This document shows, piece by piece, positions 1 through 7,502 of a stretch of DNA of 9,104 nt; the first letter of the stretch is position 1, and each line of letters opens with the position of its first letter. Source of the DNA: Bacteroidia bacterium (GTDB lineage Bacteria > Bacteroidota > Bacteroidia > Cytophagales > Cyclobacteriaceae); NCBI GenBank assembly GCA_012031955.1, contig JAAURZ010000056.1, positions 1 to 9,104 on the forward strand, read 5' to 3'. A model generated the notes under the pieces. The model saw only the letters and a list, made by a program, of their open reading frames with translations, made no database searches and was not told the origin of the DNA. A program made the translations under genes and the position numbers.

Positions 1-1239
1 ATCGAGGTGCGCGTTCGCGTCGGCCACTCCGCCGACCGAGTCGGACAGGCGGCCCGAGAACATGACGTCGACGTTGCGGTGCGGGACGACGTGGATCGAG
101 AGGATGCCGGCCGGAATGAACGGGTCCACGGCCTCGAGGCGCGTGCGGATGTCGTCGCCGGCGTGGCTTTCAACGATATCGGCAAGTGTGCGCGAATGAT
201 CCGACGACAAATTTCCGAGCAGCAGTTTTATGTACACGCCGAAGTAGTTCTGTTGCTTTTGTCTGAATACGTTCGTGTCGCGCCAAGCCTGATATTTGGC
301 AGTGTCGGCCGGCACTTGCTCAAACTGTCGCTGAGTAGCAAGCACCGGAAGCGGCACAATTTCGCGGTTGATCTCGTACGATTGGTAACGGAGACTTTTT
401 TTCTCCTCCTCCACGAGTTGGGCCAGTTGCTCAAGACCGATCTGATCAAGCAGAAATTTGAACCGCGCTTTCATGCGACGGTTGCGCTCGCCGTAGCGAT
501 CGAAGATGCGAAGGATGCACTCCGTGTAAGGAATGATCTTGTCTTCTTCAAGAAATTCGAAGGCGGTTTGTGCGAGATAAGGGTTGGCACCCAGGCCGCC
601 ACCCACTACTACTTTGAATCCGCGCTTTTCGCCAGCGGGTGTGGACACCACTTTGGGAATGAAGCCGATGTCGTGAATGAAAACATAAGCCGTGTCGTCA
701 TCGCCGGATGAAAATGCGATTTTAAATTTCCGTCCCATGTCCTGGCAAACAGGATTGCGAAGGAAATACCGAAACATCTCGTACGCATAGGGCGACACGT
801 CGAACGGTTCCTTGGGGTCTACGCCGGCGGTGGCGGAGGCTGTAATATTTCTAACCGTGTTGCCGCAAGCTTCGCGCAGGGTGATGTCGTCCTTTTCAAG
901 CTTGGCCCAGAGCTCCGGCGTGCGGTCGAGGCTCACATAGTGAATTTGTATGTCCTGACGTGTAGTGAGGTGCAGGTTTCTGCTGGCATACTCATCGGAG
1001 AGGTCGGCGATGCGGCGCAACTGTTTGGTGGAAATGCGGCCAAAGGGCAACTTGATGCGAACCATTTGAACTCCAGGTTGTCGCTGCCCATATACGCCGC
1101 GGGCAAGGCGTAGGCTTCGGAACTTCTCTTCATCGATCTTCCCGTCCTGGAACAACCTGATCTTCTTCTCCAGATCGATAATGTCTTTCTCAACTACCGG
1201 GTTGTTAAGGTCTTCCAATTCTGTCCTGAAACTCTGCAT
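1..1239 (-). CDS. Siroheme sulfite/nitrite reductase, N-terminal part (cut by window edge)
   Basis: Translating the minus strand from the ATG at 1239-1237 gives 413 codons without a stop up to the window edge. The protein begins MQSFRTELEDLNNPVVEKD. It carries hallmarks of the ferredoxin-type sulfite/nitrite reductase family: RLARGVYGQRQPGVQMVR (about residues 44-61), the siroheme-site LTTRQDIQIHYV (about 91-102), GNTVRNITA (about 127-135) and FKVVVGGGLG (about 209-218). Such cytoplasmic enzymes reduce sulfite to sulfide or nitrite to ammonia with siroheme and a [4Fe-4S] cluster. The cluster cysteines lie in the C-terminal half, which is outside the window, so substrate preference cannot be judged. 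Bacteroidota homologues often carry a C-terminal HEPN domain, also not visible here. No clear Shine-Dalgarno precedes the ATG, as is usual in this phylum. The last 52 or so codons (156-1) look foreign; see findings. Confidence 0.88.
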   Translation of the reverse strand, partial: MQSFRTELEDLNNPVVEKDIIDLEKKIRLFQDGKIDEEKFRSLRLARGVYGQRQPGVQMVRIKLPFGRISTKQLRRIADLSDEYASRNLHLTTRQDIQIHYVSLDRTPELWAKLEKDDITLREACGNTVRNITASATAGVDPKEPFDVSPYAYEMFRYFLRNPVCQDMGRKFKIAFSSGDDDTAYVFIHDIGFIPKVVSTPAGEKRGFKVVVGGGLGANPYLAQTAFEFLEEDKIIPYTECILRIFDRYGERNRRMKARFKFLLDQIGLEQLAQLVEEEKKSLRYQSYEINREIVPLPVLATQRQFEQVPADTAKYQAWRDTNVFRQKQQNYFGVYIKLLLGNLSSDHSRTLADIVESHAGDDIRTRLEAVDPFIPAGILSIHVVPHRNVDVMFSGRLSDSVGGVADANAHLD

Positions 1240-1285
1240 CGTGTATCGAATAGTTAATGGTAAAGTCTGATTCTTGCTTTAACGA

Positions 1286-1293
1286 CAAAGTTA
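1286..1293 (-). promoter_or_regulatory. Candidate Bacteroidota -7 box for the reductase gene
   Basis: The minus strand reads TAACTTTG here, an exact match to the Bacteroidota -7 consensus TAnnTTTG. It lies 46 bp upstream of the reductase ATG, which would give a leader of roughly 40 nt. No good TTTG-type -33 element is seen at the usual 19-21 bp spacing, so the call rests on one box and its position. Confidence 0.4.
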
Positions 1294-1886
1294 GCTAAAA
1301 GTATAGTTAGTCTACCGCATAAGTAGATTATTAATAAGAATTTTACAGAAAAGGGACCCTAGGTGGCAAATTCAAGCGATTCAAACGTTTGTTATAACGG
1401 AATAGACAGGACCGGAGGGATCCGCCACCGCCAACTTATCTCACTTGCTTCTTGCCCGGAGAGGCAAAGTCTCACTCCAACGTTCGCCGACAATTATATT
1501 GATAAGTAGAACCAGAGTCGACTTTTTTTAGGACGGTAAACGCCGGTACGTAATGTTGCGTGTTTTTCTAGGCCGCTGGCAGGGCATTCGCCTCGATCCC
1601 CATCAGAACTCGCTCATGTAAGAAAACGGAGCCAGTGTTTACTTTTCTTGGGTTCCCGAGGGTGCACGGTAATGATTTTATTGCAATTTTCGGAACGATA
1701 TTCCCAAAATGAGTTGATAATGGCCGCGCAACGGGGACATCAACGAATATTTCTAACGGCCCGATCCGACTCATTATGCAAAGTGTCCCCTCCGGCTGAA
1801 GCCGCGAATTCCTAAGGGTTTCACTTATAGAGCACGTTCCAAACTCAAGTAAGCAGTATGCAAACTGTAATTCGACAGGTAAAAGT

Positions 1887-1904
1887 ACAAGTTTGGCTAC
1901 TTGT
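1887..1904. repeat. Short inverted repeat upstream of the adhesin start
   Basis: The sequence is ACAAGT, a 6-nt spacer TTGGCT, then ACTTGT, a perfect 6-bp inverted repeat ending 48 bp before the adhesin ATG. It could be an operator-like site or a small leader hairpin. Repeats this short arise easily by chance, so a role is only a possibility. Confidence 0.25.
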
Positions 1905-1952
1905 TTGAGGATTCATCTAACTATGCAATGTTTTTATCAAGTGACCTAGACC

Positions 1953-4874
1953 ATGAGAAAAAGACTTTTTTGTATCGCGTTACTGGCACTATTGTCCGCC
2001 ACCTTATATGCTCAGCTCGATACCAAGCACTACATCCCTCCAATGTATGCACGAGCCGATGACGCCACTGACGCAGGCGAGGACATTTATCTTCTGCTCA
2101 GTACATCGCAGACGACCGCTTTCGACGTAACCATTACCGACGGCGCCGGCAACGTACTGTCTGCTCCTATTTCCGTCAGTCGGTCGGCACCTGTGTCGTT
2201 GCCATTGAGTACTTTGAGCGGCGCTACTAAAGGAACCGGGACGAAATTCCTGGTAACAGCCGCGCAACTGGCCACGGTTCTTTCGACTGAAGGTCTTATC
2301 CTCACTGCCAACAAAGCTTTTTTTGCAAACATCCGCGTCGATGAAAGCGCCCAAGGCGAATCGCTTACCTCCAAAGGCACGGCGGGTTTCGGAACCGAGT
2401 TCCGTTCGGGCCATGTGTGGAACGACGGGGGTGCAAGCAATTTGAAGTCGCACGTGATCAGCTTCATGGCGACGGAAGACAACACCACCGTTACCATTAG
2501 TGATTTCCAGAATGTAGATTTTCAAAACGTGTCGGAAGCTGGTGGAACCATTGTGGTGAACCTGAACGCAGGACAGTCTTACGTATTGGCGGCACACTGC
2601 GACGCAGCTGCTGACAATCTCAACAACGTGAACGGTACACGTATTTCGTCCAACAATCCGATTGTTGTCAACTCTGGTTCGTGGCTCGGTGGCTCTCCCG
2701 GAGGAACGCAACAAGGACGCGACATCGGGATCGACCAGATCGCGCCCATTGAAGAGACCGGCTTTGAATATATACTGATCAAAGGACAAGGAACGGCCAA
2801 CGAGAACGTCATCGTGGTGGCAGGTGTCGATGGCACGAACATCTATGTTAACGGAAGCGGTACACCCGTTAATGTGACACCACTCAACGCCGGCGACTAC
2901 TACCGGCTGAACTATACCCACTATACAGCCAACCAGAACTTATACCTGCAGGCAAACCAACCTGTGTACGTATACCAGGGGCTAAACGGCGTGGCCGACA
3001 CCAATGAACGACAGAACGGACTTAATTATGTTCCTCCTGTCTTGTGCCTGGGCGGTACAAACGTAGACCTTCCGGACATCGATCAACTCGGCAATGCCAC
3101 GGTACAAATCATAGGCGAGGCAGGCGCTACCGTTACGATTACCGACCAGTTGGGCGTAACCACAGACATCACATCGCAAGCAAAGGCAGTAACGGGTAAC
3201 ACCAAGTATGTGACATACAAAGTAGCAGGCTATACTGGCGACATACGTGTGGAGAGCCCCCGCCCCCTCCGTGTGGCGCTTACGGCTGAGAGTAACAACA
3301 TCGGTGCGGCTGGGTTTTTCTCCGGCTTTACAACGGCACCCGTGGTTGAAAGTCCGAATGGATATAATTCGACCACTTGTATTCCGGATAACCTGCCTGT
3401 TACACTTACAGCTACCGGCTTCGACTCTTATCAATGGTTTCGTGACGGCGTGTTAATGCCTGGGCAGACATCTGCAAGTCTTTCTGTGACGAATCCTGGT
3501 ATATACACGGCGGCAGGTGCACTCTCCGGCTGTATACCCTCAGAACAGTCATTTCCTCTCACCATTTCGTTATGTCCCGGCGACGTGGGCATTGCGAAAA
3601 ATGCAGTGAGCATAAACAACATTAGCGGTTCGATCTTCGACGTGGTATTTGACCTTCATGTGACGAACTACAGCACGACGAACCCGGCACCAAACCTTCA
3701 GATCATTGACGACCTCACGGCCGGGCTACCGTCCGGAGCAACGGTATCGCTACAGGTTGCTCCCGCCTTGATCAGTGGTTCCTTCTCCACCGGAGGTCTC
3801 AGCGCCACCTACAACGGCAATGCCGACCAGGCAATGTTGCAAACTTCGGCATCTACGATTGATACTGAACTCGCCGTGGGTGCGAGCGTGGTAATTCGTT
3901 TTACGGTTCGATTGGACATGTCGGGCGCCACGAGCCCGGCATATGGAAACCAGGCGGTCGTGTCGACGAGTTTAACAGCACCGAACGATGGCGTATCGGT
4001 TACACTAGACAACCAGGACTTCTCGGATGCCGGCATCAATCCCGATCCTGATGGCGATGGAAATCCTACCGAGACCGGTGAAAATGATGTCACTACCGTG
4101 TGTGTAGATAATACGACAATCGGTTACGCCAATCCTACCTACTACACAACCGGCACAGATCCGACGCCAGTGATCACCGGCCTCAGCGGCGGCACGTTTT
4201 CTTCTTCAAGCGGCCTCACGATTGATGCAGCAACCGGAACCATTGACCTTTCCGCTTCAATTGTAGATACCTATACAGTTACCTACGCTTTCGGTGGTGC
4301 ATGTCCCACGACAACCACCGTAACCATCGAACTCAATCCGCCGGCACAACCGACCGTCAACAGCCAGATAACCAATCAGAGCACGCCGACAATCACCGGG
4401 TCTGCCAATCTCGTTACCGGTCAGACACTCACAGTCACAGTCGACGGCGTTACCTATGCACTCGGCGATGGCAACCTTTCCATCTCAGGAACAACCTGGA
4501 CCCTTGTGGTACCCGGATCGAACCCTATTACACCTGATGGTGTGTATTCCGTACTCGCCACAATTTCCAACGGTGTTACTTCCGTTGATGACCTTACCAA
4601 CAACGAACTGACAATCGATACGAATCCGCCTTCCATCGACATTCAGGGTGAACCCACGATAGCGGAAAACGGCGTTCCCTTTACAGTCACATTTGAATTT
4701 AGTGAAAACGTAATTGGTTTCACCACAACCGATCTTGTCATCGCCAATGCGACATCGTCCAACTTCGTGACAGTAGACGGAAACACCTACCACGCTGATA
4801 TTACACCGAATGGCTCAGGCGACGTAACCATTGATATCCCAGCACAGCTGCAAAGACATTGCCGGCAACAATAA
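1953..4874 (+). CDS. Adhesin segment A: signal peptide, IgGFc-binding-like and Ig-like modules
   Basis: This 973-codon segment starts at an ATG followed by a clear signal peptide (MRKRLFCIALLALLSATLYA, cleavage likely before Q21). Residues about 25-460 resemble the IgGFc-binding family: HVISFMATEDNTTVTISDF (167-185), NAGQSYVLAA (205-214), NNPIVVNSGSWLGG (234-247) and IDQIAPI (260-266). Next come an Ig-like unit with YQWFRDG (about 470-540), a DUF11-like region beginning DVGIAKN (about 541-690), an Asp-rich DPDGDG loop near 698, a GGTFSSSSGLTIDAATG unit (about 720-795) often seen in Bacteroidota surface proteins, a bacterial Ig-like unit (about 796-892) and a Big_12-like unit with PFTVTFEFSENVIGF (908-922). 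The true protein reads into frame 1 near 4845-4851; the last nine or so residues before the TAA at 4872-4874 are out of frame. Domain names are by motif recall, not search. Confidence 0.85.
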   Translation: MRKRLFCIALLALLSATLYAQLDTKHYIPPMYARADDATDAGEDIYLLLSTSQTTAFDVTITDGAGNVLSAPISVSRSAPVSLPLSTLSGATKGTGTKFLVTAAQLATVLSTEGLILTANKAFFANIRVDESAQGESLTSKGTAGFGTEFRSGHVWNDGGASNLKSHVISFMATEDNTTVTISDFQNVDFQNVSEAGGTIVVNLNAGQSYVLAAHCDAAADNLNNVNGTRISSNNPIVVNSGSWLGGSPGGTQQGRDIGIDQIAPIEETGFEYILIKGQGTANENVIVVAGVDGTNIYVNGSGTPVNVTPLNAGDYYRLNYTHYTANQNLYLQANQPVYVYQGLNGVADTNERQNGLNYVPPVLCLGGTNVDLPDIDQLGNATVQIIGEAGATVTITDQLGVTTDITSQAKAVTGNTKYVTYKVAGYTGDIRVESPRPLRVALTAESNNIGAAGFFSGFTTAPVVESPNGYNSTTCIPDNLPVTLTATGFDSYQWFRDGVLMPGQTSASLSVTNPGIYTAAGALSGCIPSEQSFPLTISLCPGDVGIAKNAVSINNISGSIFDVVFDLHVTNYSTTNPAPNLQIIDDLTAGLPSGATVSLQVAPALISGSFSTGGLSATYNGNADQAMLQTSASTIDTELAVGASVVIRFTVRLDMSGATSPAYGNQAVVSTSLTAPNDGVSVTLDNQDFSDAGINPDPDGDGNPTETGENDVTTVCVDNTTIGYANPTYYTTGTDPTPVITGLSGGTFSSSSGLTIDAATGTIDLSASIVDTYTVTYAFGGACPTTTTVTIELNPPAQPTVNSQITNQSTPTITGSANLVTGQTLTVTVDGVTYALGDGNLSISGTTWTLVVPGSNPITPDGVYSVLATISNGVTSVDDLTNNELTIDTNPPSIDIQGEPTIAENGVPFTVTFEFSENVIGFTTTDLVIANATSSNFVTVDGNTYHADITPNGSGDVTIDIPAQLQRHCRQQ

Positions 4875-5238
4875 CACGGCGGCTACACAGGCCCTCATCC
4901 CACTCGAGGCAGAGGCAGTATACACGACTAACCCTGCACGAAACGTAGACAGCTACCTGGCAAGCGACGTACTCGCGACGGTGACCGATGCCAATGGCGC
5001 AATTGTCTCGGCTACGGTTTCAAGCGGAACACTTCCAGCCGGCGTAGCGCTCAATGCGACAACGGGAGCCATCACAGTAAGTACACCTTCCTCATTGATC
5101 GCGGGCTCCACAACCTTCAGCATAACCACCACTGACAATAAAGGTGGTCAGACCACGCAATCGGTAACGATAGTTTTCACAGCCGATAACGAAGCCATCT
5201 ACACCGTCAACGCAGCCGCAATCGTGACAGCTATCTAA
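4831..5238 (+). CDS. Adhesin segment B: repeat 1 and start of repeat 2 (frameshifted fragment)
   Basis: This fragment is not an independent gene. Its frame is open from 4828, and the nominal TTG at 4831 has no leader or signal peptide. Genuine sequence begins at about 4852 with KDIAGNNNTAATQ, the natural end of the Big_12-like module broken at the end of segment A. It then enters the repeat array at 4912: repeat 1 is complete (4912-5190) and repeat 2 begins at 5191. After 5217 one base is missing relative to the other repeats, so the frame runs into TAA at 5236-5238. Restoring one base gives AARNRDSYLNSDVL, in line with ARNVDSYLASDVL of repeat 1. Confidence 0.6.
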   Translation: MISQHSCKDIAGNNNTAATQALIPLEAEAVYTTNPARNVDSYLASDVLATVTDANGAIVSATVSSGTLPAGVALNATTGAITVSTPSSLIAGSTTFSITTTDNKGGQTTQSVTIVFTADNEAIYTVNAAAIVTAI

Positions 5239-6863
5239 ACAGTGACGTGCTCGCATCCGTAACTGATGCCGATGGAAACATCGTAAGCGCAGTTATCGCT
5301 TCGGGTTCACTCCCGGCTGGTGTTGCGTTGAACGCTACGACCGGCGCCATCACTGTAAGCAACGCTACGCTCATCGTGGCCGGATCGACAACATTCAGCA
5401 TCACCACTACCGACGAAGATGGTGGAAAGACAACACAGTCGGTAACCATAGTTTTCACAGCCGATAACGAAGCGGTTTACACCGTCAACGCGGCTCGTAA
5501 TGTCGACAGCCATGCGAACAGCGATGTGCTCGCGTCCGTAACTGATGCCGACGGAAACATCGTAAGCGCAGTTATCGCTTCGGGTTCGCTCCCGGCCGGG
5601 GTTTCTTTGAATCCGGCAACGGGTGCCATCACAGTAACCGATGCCGATGCTCTCGTCGCTGGAACTTATACTTTCACGGTTACCACTACAGACGAGGATG
5701 GTGGCCAATCTACGCACACCGTCATCCTGGTGTTCGACACGGACAACGAAGCGATCTACACCGTCAATGCTCCGCAAAACGTTGATGGCTACAACAACAA
5801 TGATCTGCTCGCCTCGGTAATAGACACGGACGGCAACGTCGCAAACGCGGTCATCGCCTCGGGAAGCCTGCCTGCTGGTGTAGCATTGAACCCGGTGACT
5901 GGAGCCATTACAGTGACAGACGCTAATGCATTAGTTGCAGGAACTTATACCTTCACAGTTACCACCACTGACGAAGATGGCGGACAATCCACGCATACTG
6001 TTACTTTGGTGTTCGACACCGACAACGAAGCTGCTTATGTAGTCAATGCTCCGCAAAATGTCGATAGCTATGCAGACAGTGAGGTGTTGGCTACTGTTAC
6101 GGACGCCGATGGAAATATCGTGAGTGCGGTGATCGCTTCGGGTTCGCTCCCCACTGGGGTGACGCTGAACGCGGTTACTGGGGCAATCACTGTTGCTGAT
6201 GCAGGTGTCCTTGCTGCAGGTACCTACACATTCGGAGTAACTACCATTGATGCCGATGGCGGCGAGTCCACGTCCACGGTGACGCTCGTTTTCACTGGCG
6301 ACAGTGAAGCAGTGTACACCATCGCCCCTGCCAAGAACATCGACAATTACGCTGATAACGATGTCATCGCGACTGTCCTGGACAGCGACGGCGGAATTGT
6401 GAGTGCTACGTTATCAAGCGGTAGTCTCCCTCCCGGCCTTACACTCAACAGCACAACCGGAGCCATCACGGTGTCGGATGCTGACGCTATACAACCTGGC
6501 ACTTATAGTTTTATGATCACCACGACTGACGGCAACGGGGGTACTACCACTCAAACCATCACGCTGACATTCGGTGGGGATGCAGAGGCTGTGTACACTG
6601 TAGCTCCTGCGTTGAATGTCAACGAATACGAAACCAACGACGTGTTGGCATCGGTAGCGGATGGCGACGGACCAATTACTTCTGCAGTCGTCACCAGCGG
6701 TGTGCTGCCTGCGGGCGTTACCATCGACCCTGCATCGGGGACGATCTCCGTCGGTGACCCGGAAGCGTTGCAGGACGGCACCTACACGTTTGAGGTGACT
6801 ACCACCGACAATATGGGCGGCGTGACCGCGCAAACAGTAACGCTGACTTTCCTGTTCAACAAC
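4912..6863 (+). repeat. Seven tandem 279-bp (93-aa) putative-Ig repeats
   Basis: Each unit starts at an EAxY motif. Units start at 4912, 5191, 5469, 5748, 6027, 6306 and 6585, so spacings are 279, 278, 279, 279, 279 and 279 bp. The unit has the form EAVYTVNAxxNVDSY, then SDVLAxVTDADGNIVSAVIASG, then LPAGVxLNxxTGAITV, then AGTYTFxVTTTDxDGG, then TxTVTLVF. The LPAGVxLNxxTGxI core is typical of putative-Ig (He_PIG, cadherin-like) domains, which form extended stalks in surface proteins. Units 2-5 are most alike and 6-7 more diverged. The 278-bp unit is where the second frameshift lies. Confidence 0.9.
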
Positions 6864-7295
6864 AATGATTCAGATGGCGACGGGGTGTTGGACATCGATG
6901 AAGACATCAACCAGGATGGCATTTTTGACAACGACGACACTGACGGCGACGGCACGCCGAACTATCTCGACACGGATGACGATGGTGACGGCATTTCAAC
7001 GATCGATGAAGATCCTGACAACGCCAGGATCCTCAAAATGATGACACGGATAACGACGGCACGCCCAACTACCTGGATAACGACGACGATGGCGACGGCA
7101 TACTCACCGAAGATGAGGACGGCAACGAAAATGGTGACCCAACAGACGACGACTGCGATGAGGACGGAACACCGGACTACCTCGACGCGGAACCTTGTGA
7201 CATTGTGCCCGACAAAGGGTTCTCACCGAATGGTGATGCCAACAACGACTTCTGGAAGATTCAAGGAATCGATTATCACCCCGACAATGAAGTGA
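5247..7295 (+). CDS. Adhesin segment C: rest of repeat 2, repeats 3-7 and TSP3-like region (frameshifted fragment)
   Basis: The nominal GTG at 5247 lies inside repeat 2, so it is not a true start; the reading frame really continues from about 5218. It covers repeats 2-7 to 6863, each with the putative-Ig core of the form SLPAGVxLNxxTGAITV. An Asp-rich stretch typical of thrombospondin type 3 calcium-binding repeats follows (DSDGDG, DTDGDGTPNYLD, DDDGDG). Past about 7026 the frame is wrong: the residues become Thr/Met-rich and meaningless (for example TTMATAYSPKMRT) until the stop at 7295. The authentic continuation is in frame 2 from 7028. Confidence 0.65.
   Translation: MLASVTDADGNIVSAVIASGSLPAGVALNATTGAITVSNATLIVAGSTTFSITTTDEDGGKTTQSVTIVFTADNEAVYTVNAARNVDSHANSDVLASVTDADGNIVSAVIASGSLPAGVSLNPATGAITVTDADALVAGTYTFTVTTTDEDGGQSTHTVILVFDTDNEAIYTVNAPQNVDGYNNNDLLASVIDTDGNVANAVIASGSLPAGVALNPVTGAITVTDANALVAGTYTFTVTTTDEDGGQSTHTVTLVFDTDNEAAYVVNAPQNVDSYADSEVLATVTDADGNIVSAVIASGSLPTGVTLNAVTGAITVADAGVLAAGTYTFGVTTIDADGGESTSTVTLVFTGDSEAVYTIAPAKNIDNYADNDVIATVLDSDGGIVSATLSSGSLPPGLTLNSTTGAITVSDADAIQPGTYSFMITTTDGNGGTTTQTITLTFGGDAEAVYTVAPALNVNEYETNDVLASVADGDGPITSAVVTSGVLPAGVTIDPASGTISVGDPEALQDGTYTFEVTTTDNMGGVTAQTVTLTFLFNNNDSDGDGVLDIDEDINQDGIFDNDDTDGDGTPNYLDTDDDGDGISTIDEDPDNARILKMMTRITTARPTTWITTTMATAYSPKMRTATKMVTQQTTTAMRTEHRTTSTRNLVTLCPTKGSHRMVMPTTTSGRFKESIITPTMK
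6867..7193 (+). repeat. Asp-rich TSP3-like calcium-binding repeats
   Basis: After correction of the shift at about 7026, the translation is a run of DxDxDG-type loops: SDGDGVLDIDED, DTDGDGTPNYLD, DTDDDGDGISTIDED, DTDNDGTPNYLD, NDDDGDGILTEDED and DEDGTPDYLD. This pattern is characteristic of thrombospondin type 3 repeats, which bind calcium and often form the linker just before a T9SS C-terminal domain. At least three units of the DGTPNYLD or DGTPDYLD kind can be seen. Calcium binding is inferred from the motif. Confidence 0.75.
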
Positions 7296-7486
7296 AGGTG
7301 GTAAATCGCTGGGGTAACGTAGTCTTTGAAACTACCGGCTACAACAACCAGGATAACAGTTGGAAGGGTGAAGCAAACGGAAAGCTGTTGCTCGGCAATC
7401 AGGACGTTCCGGACGGCACCTACTTCTATGTGATCAAGATTAAAGACCGCAAACCGCTCACAGGATACGTGATTGTAAAAAGATAA
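7205..7486 (+). CDS. Adhesin segment D: T9SS type-B C-terminal sorting domain (frameshifted fragment)
   Basis: The frame is open from 7019, and genuine sequence begins at about 7028 with DPQNDDTDNDGTPNYLD. It finishes the TSP3-like region up to DYLDAEPC before the nominal GTG at 7205. The last 95 or so residues are a gliding-motility-associated (type B) C-terminal domain: GFSPNGDANNDFW, then EVKVVNRWGNVVFE, then DGTYFYVIKI and a final GYVIVKR. In Bacteroidota this domain directs cargo through T9SS to the cell surface and typically needs a SprF-like partner. Without correction of the upstream shifts it would not be joined to the signal peptide. The stop is TAA at 7484-7486, 16 nt before the porP/sprF-like ATG. 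Confidence 0.75.
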   Translation: MPDKGFSPNGDANNDFWKIQGIDYHPDNEVKVVNRWGNVVFETTGYNNQDNSWKGEANGKLLLGNQDVPDGTYFYVIKIKDRKPLTGYVIVKR

Positions 7487-7502
7487 TGCAAAGACATTGA
7501 CC

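Larger units (their letters stand above)
1240..1952. other. Intergenic region between divergent genes, no gene supported
   Basis: About 700 bp separate the divergent reductase and adhesin genes. The only reading frame of note is 68 codons on the minus strand (1774-1568). It has no recognisable motif, no signal peptide and no good start context, so I do not call it. Apart from the reductase -7 box near the left end and a short inverted repeat at 1887-1904, I see no RNA gene, insertion sequence or terminator. No exact TAnnTTTG box was found in the 150 bp before the adhesin start. Confidence 0.6.
1953..7486 (+). pseudogene. Large T9SS-exported multidomain adhesin-like gene, interrupted by three frameshifts
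   Basis: Four consecutive open segments in frames 0, 1, 0 and 2 (start position modulo 3) form one continuous domain series, so this is one gene of about 1,840 codons. In order: signal peptide, IgGFc-binding-like module, Ig-like modules, seven 93-residue putative-Ig repeats, Asp-rich TSP3-like calcium-binding stretch, and T9SS type-B (gliding-motility-associated) C-terminal domain. The breaks lie at about 4845-4851 (net +1 or -2), directly after 5217 (-1) and at about 7026-7027 (-1). No stop interrupts the segments other than those created by the shifts, so the damage is either very recent or sequence error; I favour error or recent inactivation over programmed shifting because no slippery heptamer is seen. 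The likely role is a cell-surface adhesin, with the following PorP/SprF gene as export partner. As written, translation would stop at 4874, giving a secreted protein without a sorting domain. Confidence 0.85.

Noticed and set aside
7..711. 234-codon open frame on the plus strand at the left edge
   Set aside because: It is antisense to the reductase gene, which has clear family motifs on the minus strand. Its Arg/Asp/Val-rich start is what a GC-rich codon pattern gives when read backwards.
1568..1774. 68-codon open frame on the minus strand in the intergenic gap
   Set aside because: It has no recognisable motif, no promoter or ribosome site and ordinary chance length, so I do not support it as a gene.
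2004..2921. 305-codon open frame on the minus strand
   Set aside because: It lies wholly opposite adhesin segment A, shows no domain or signal peptide, and has many Cys/His/Arg as expected of a shadow frame.
4845..4855. Programmed ribosomal frameshift joining segments A and B
   Set aside because: No slippery heptamer or following strong hairpin is evident, and two more shifts lie downstream, which makes a programmed event at each improbable.
4912..6863. CRISPR array or insertion-sequence repeats
   Set aside because: The repeats are 279 bp, in frame, contiguous and without spacers or inverted ends; they are coding protein-domain repeats.
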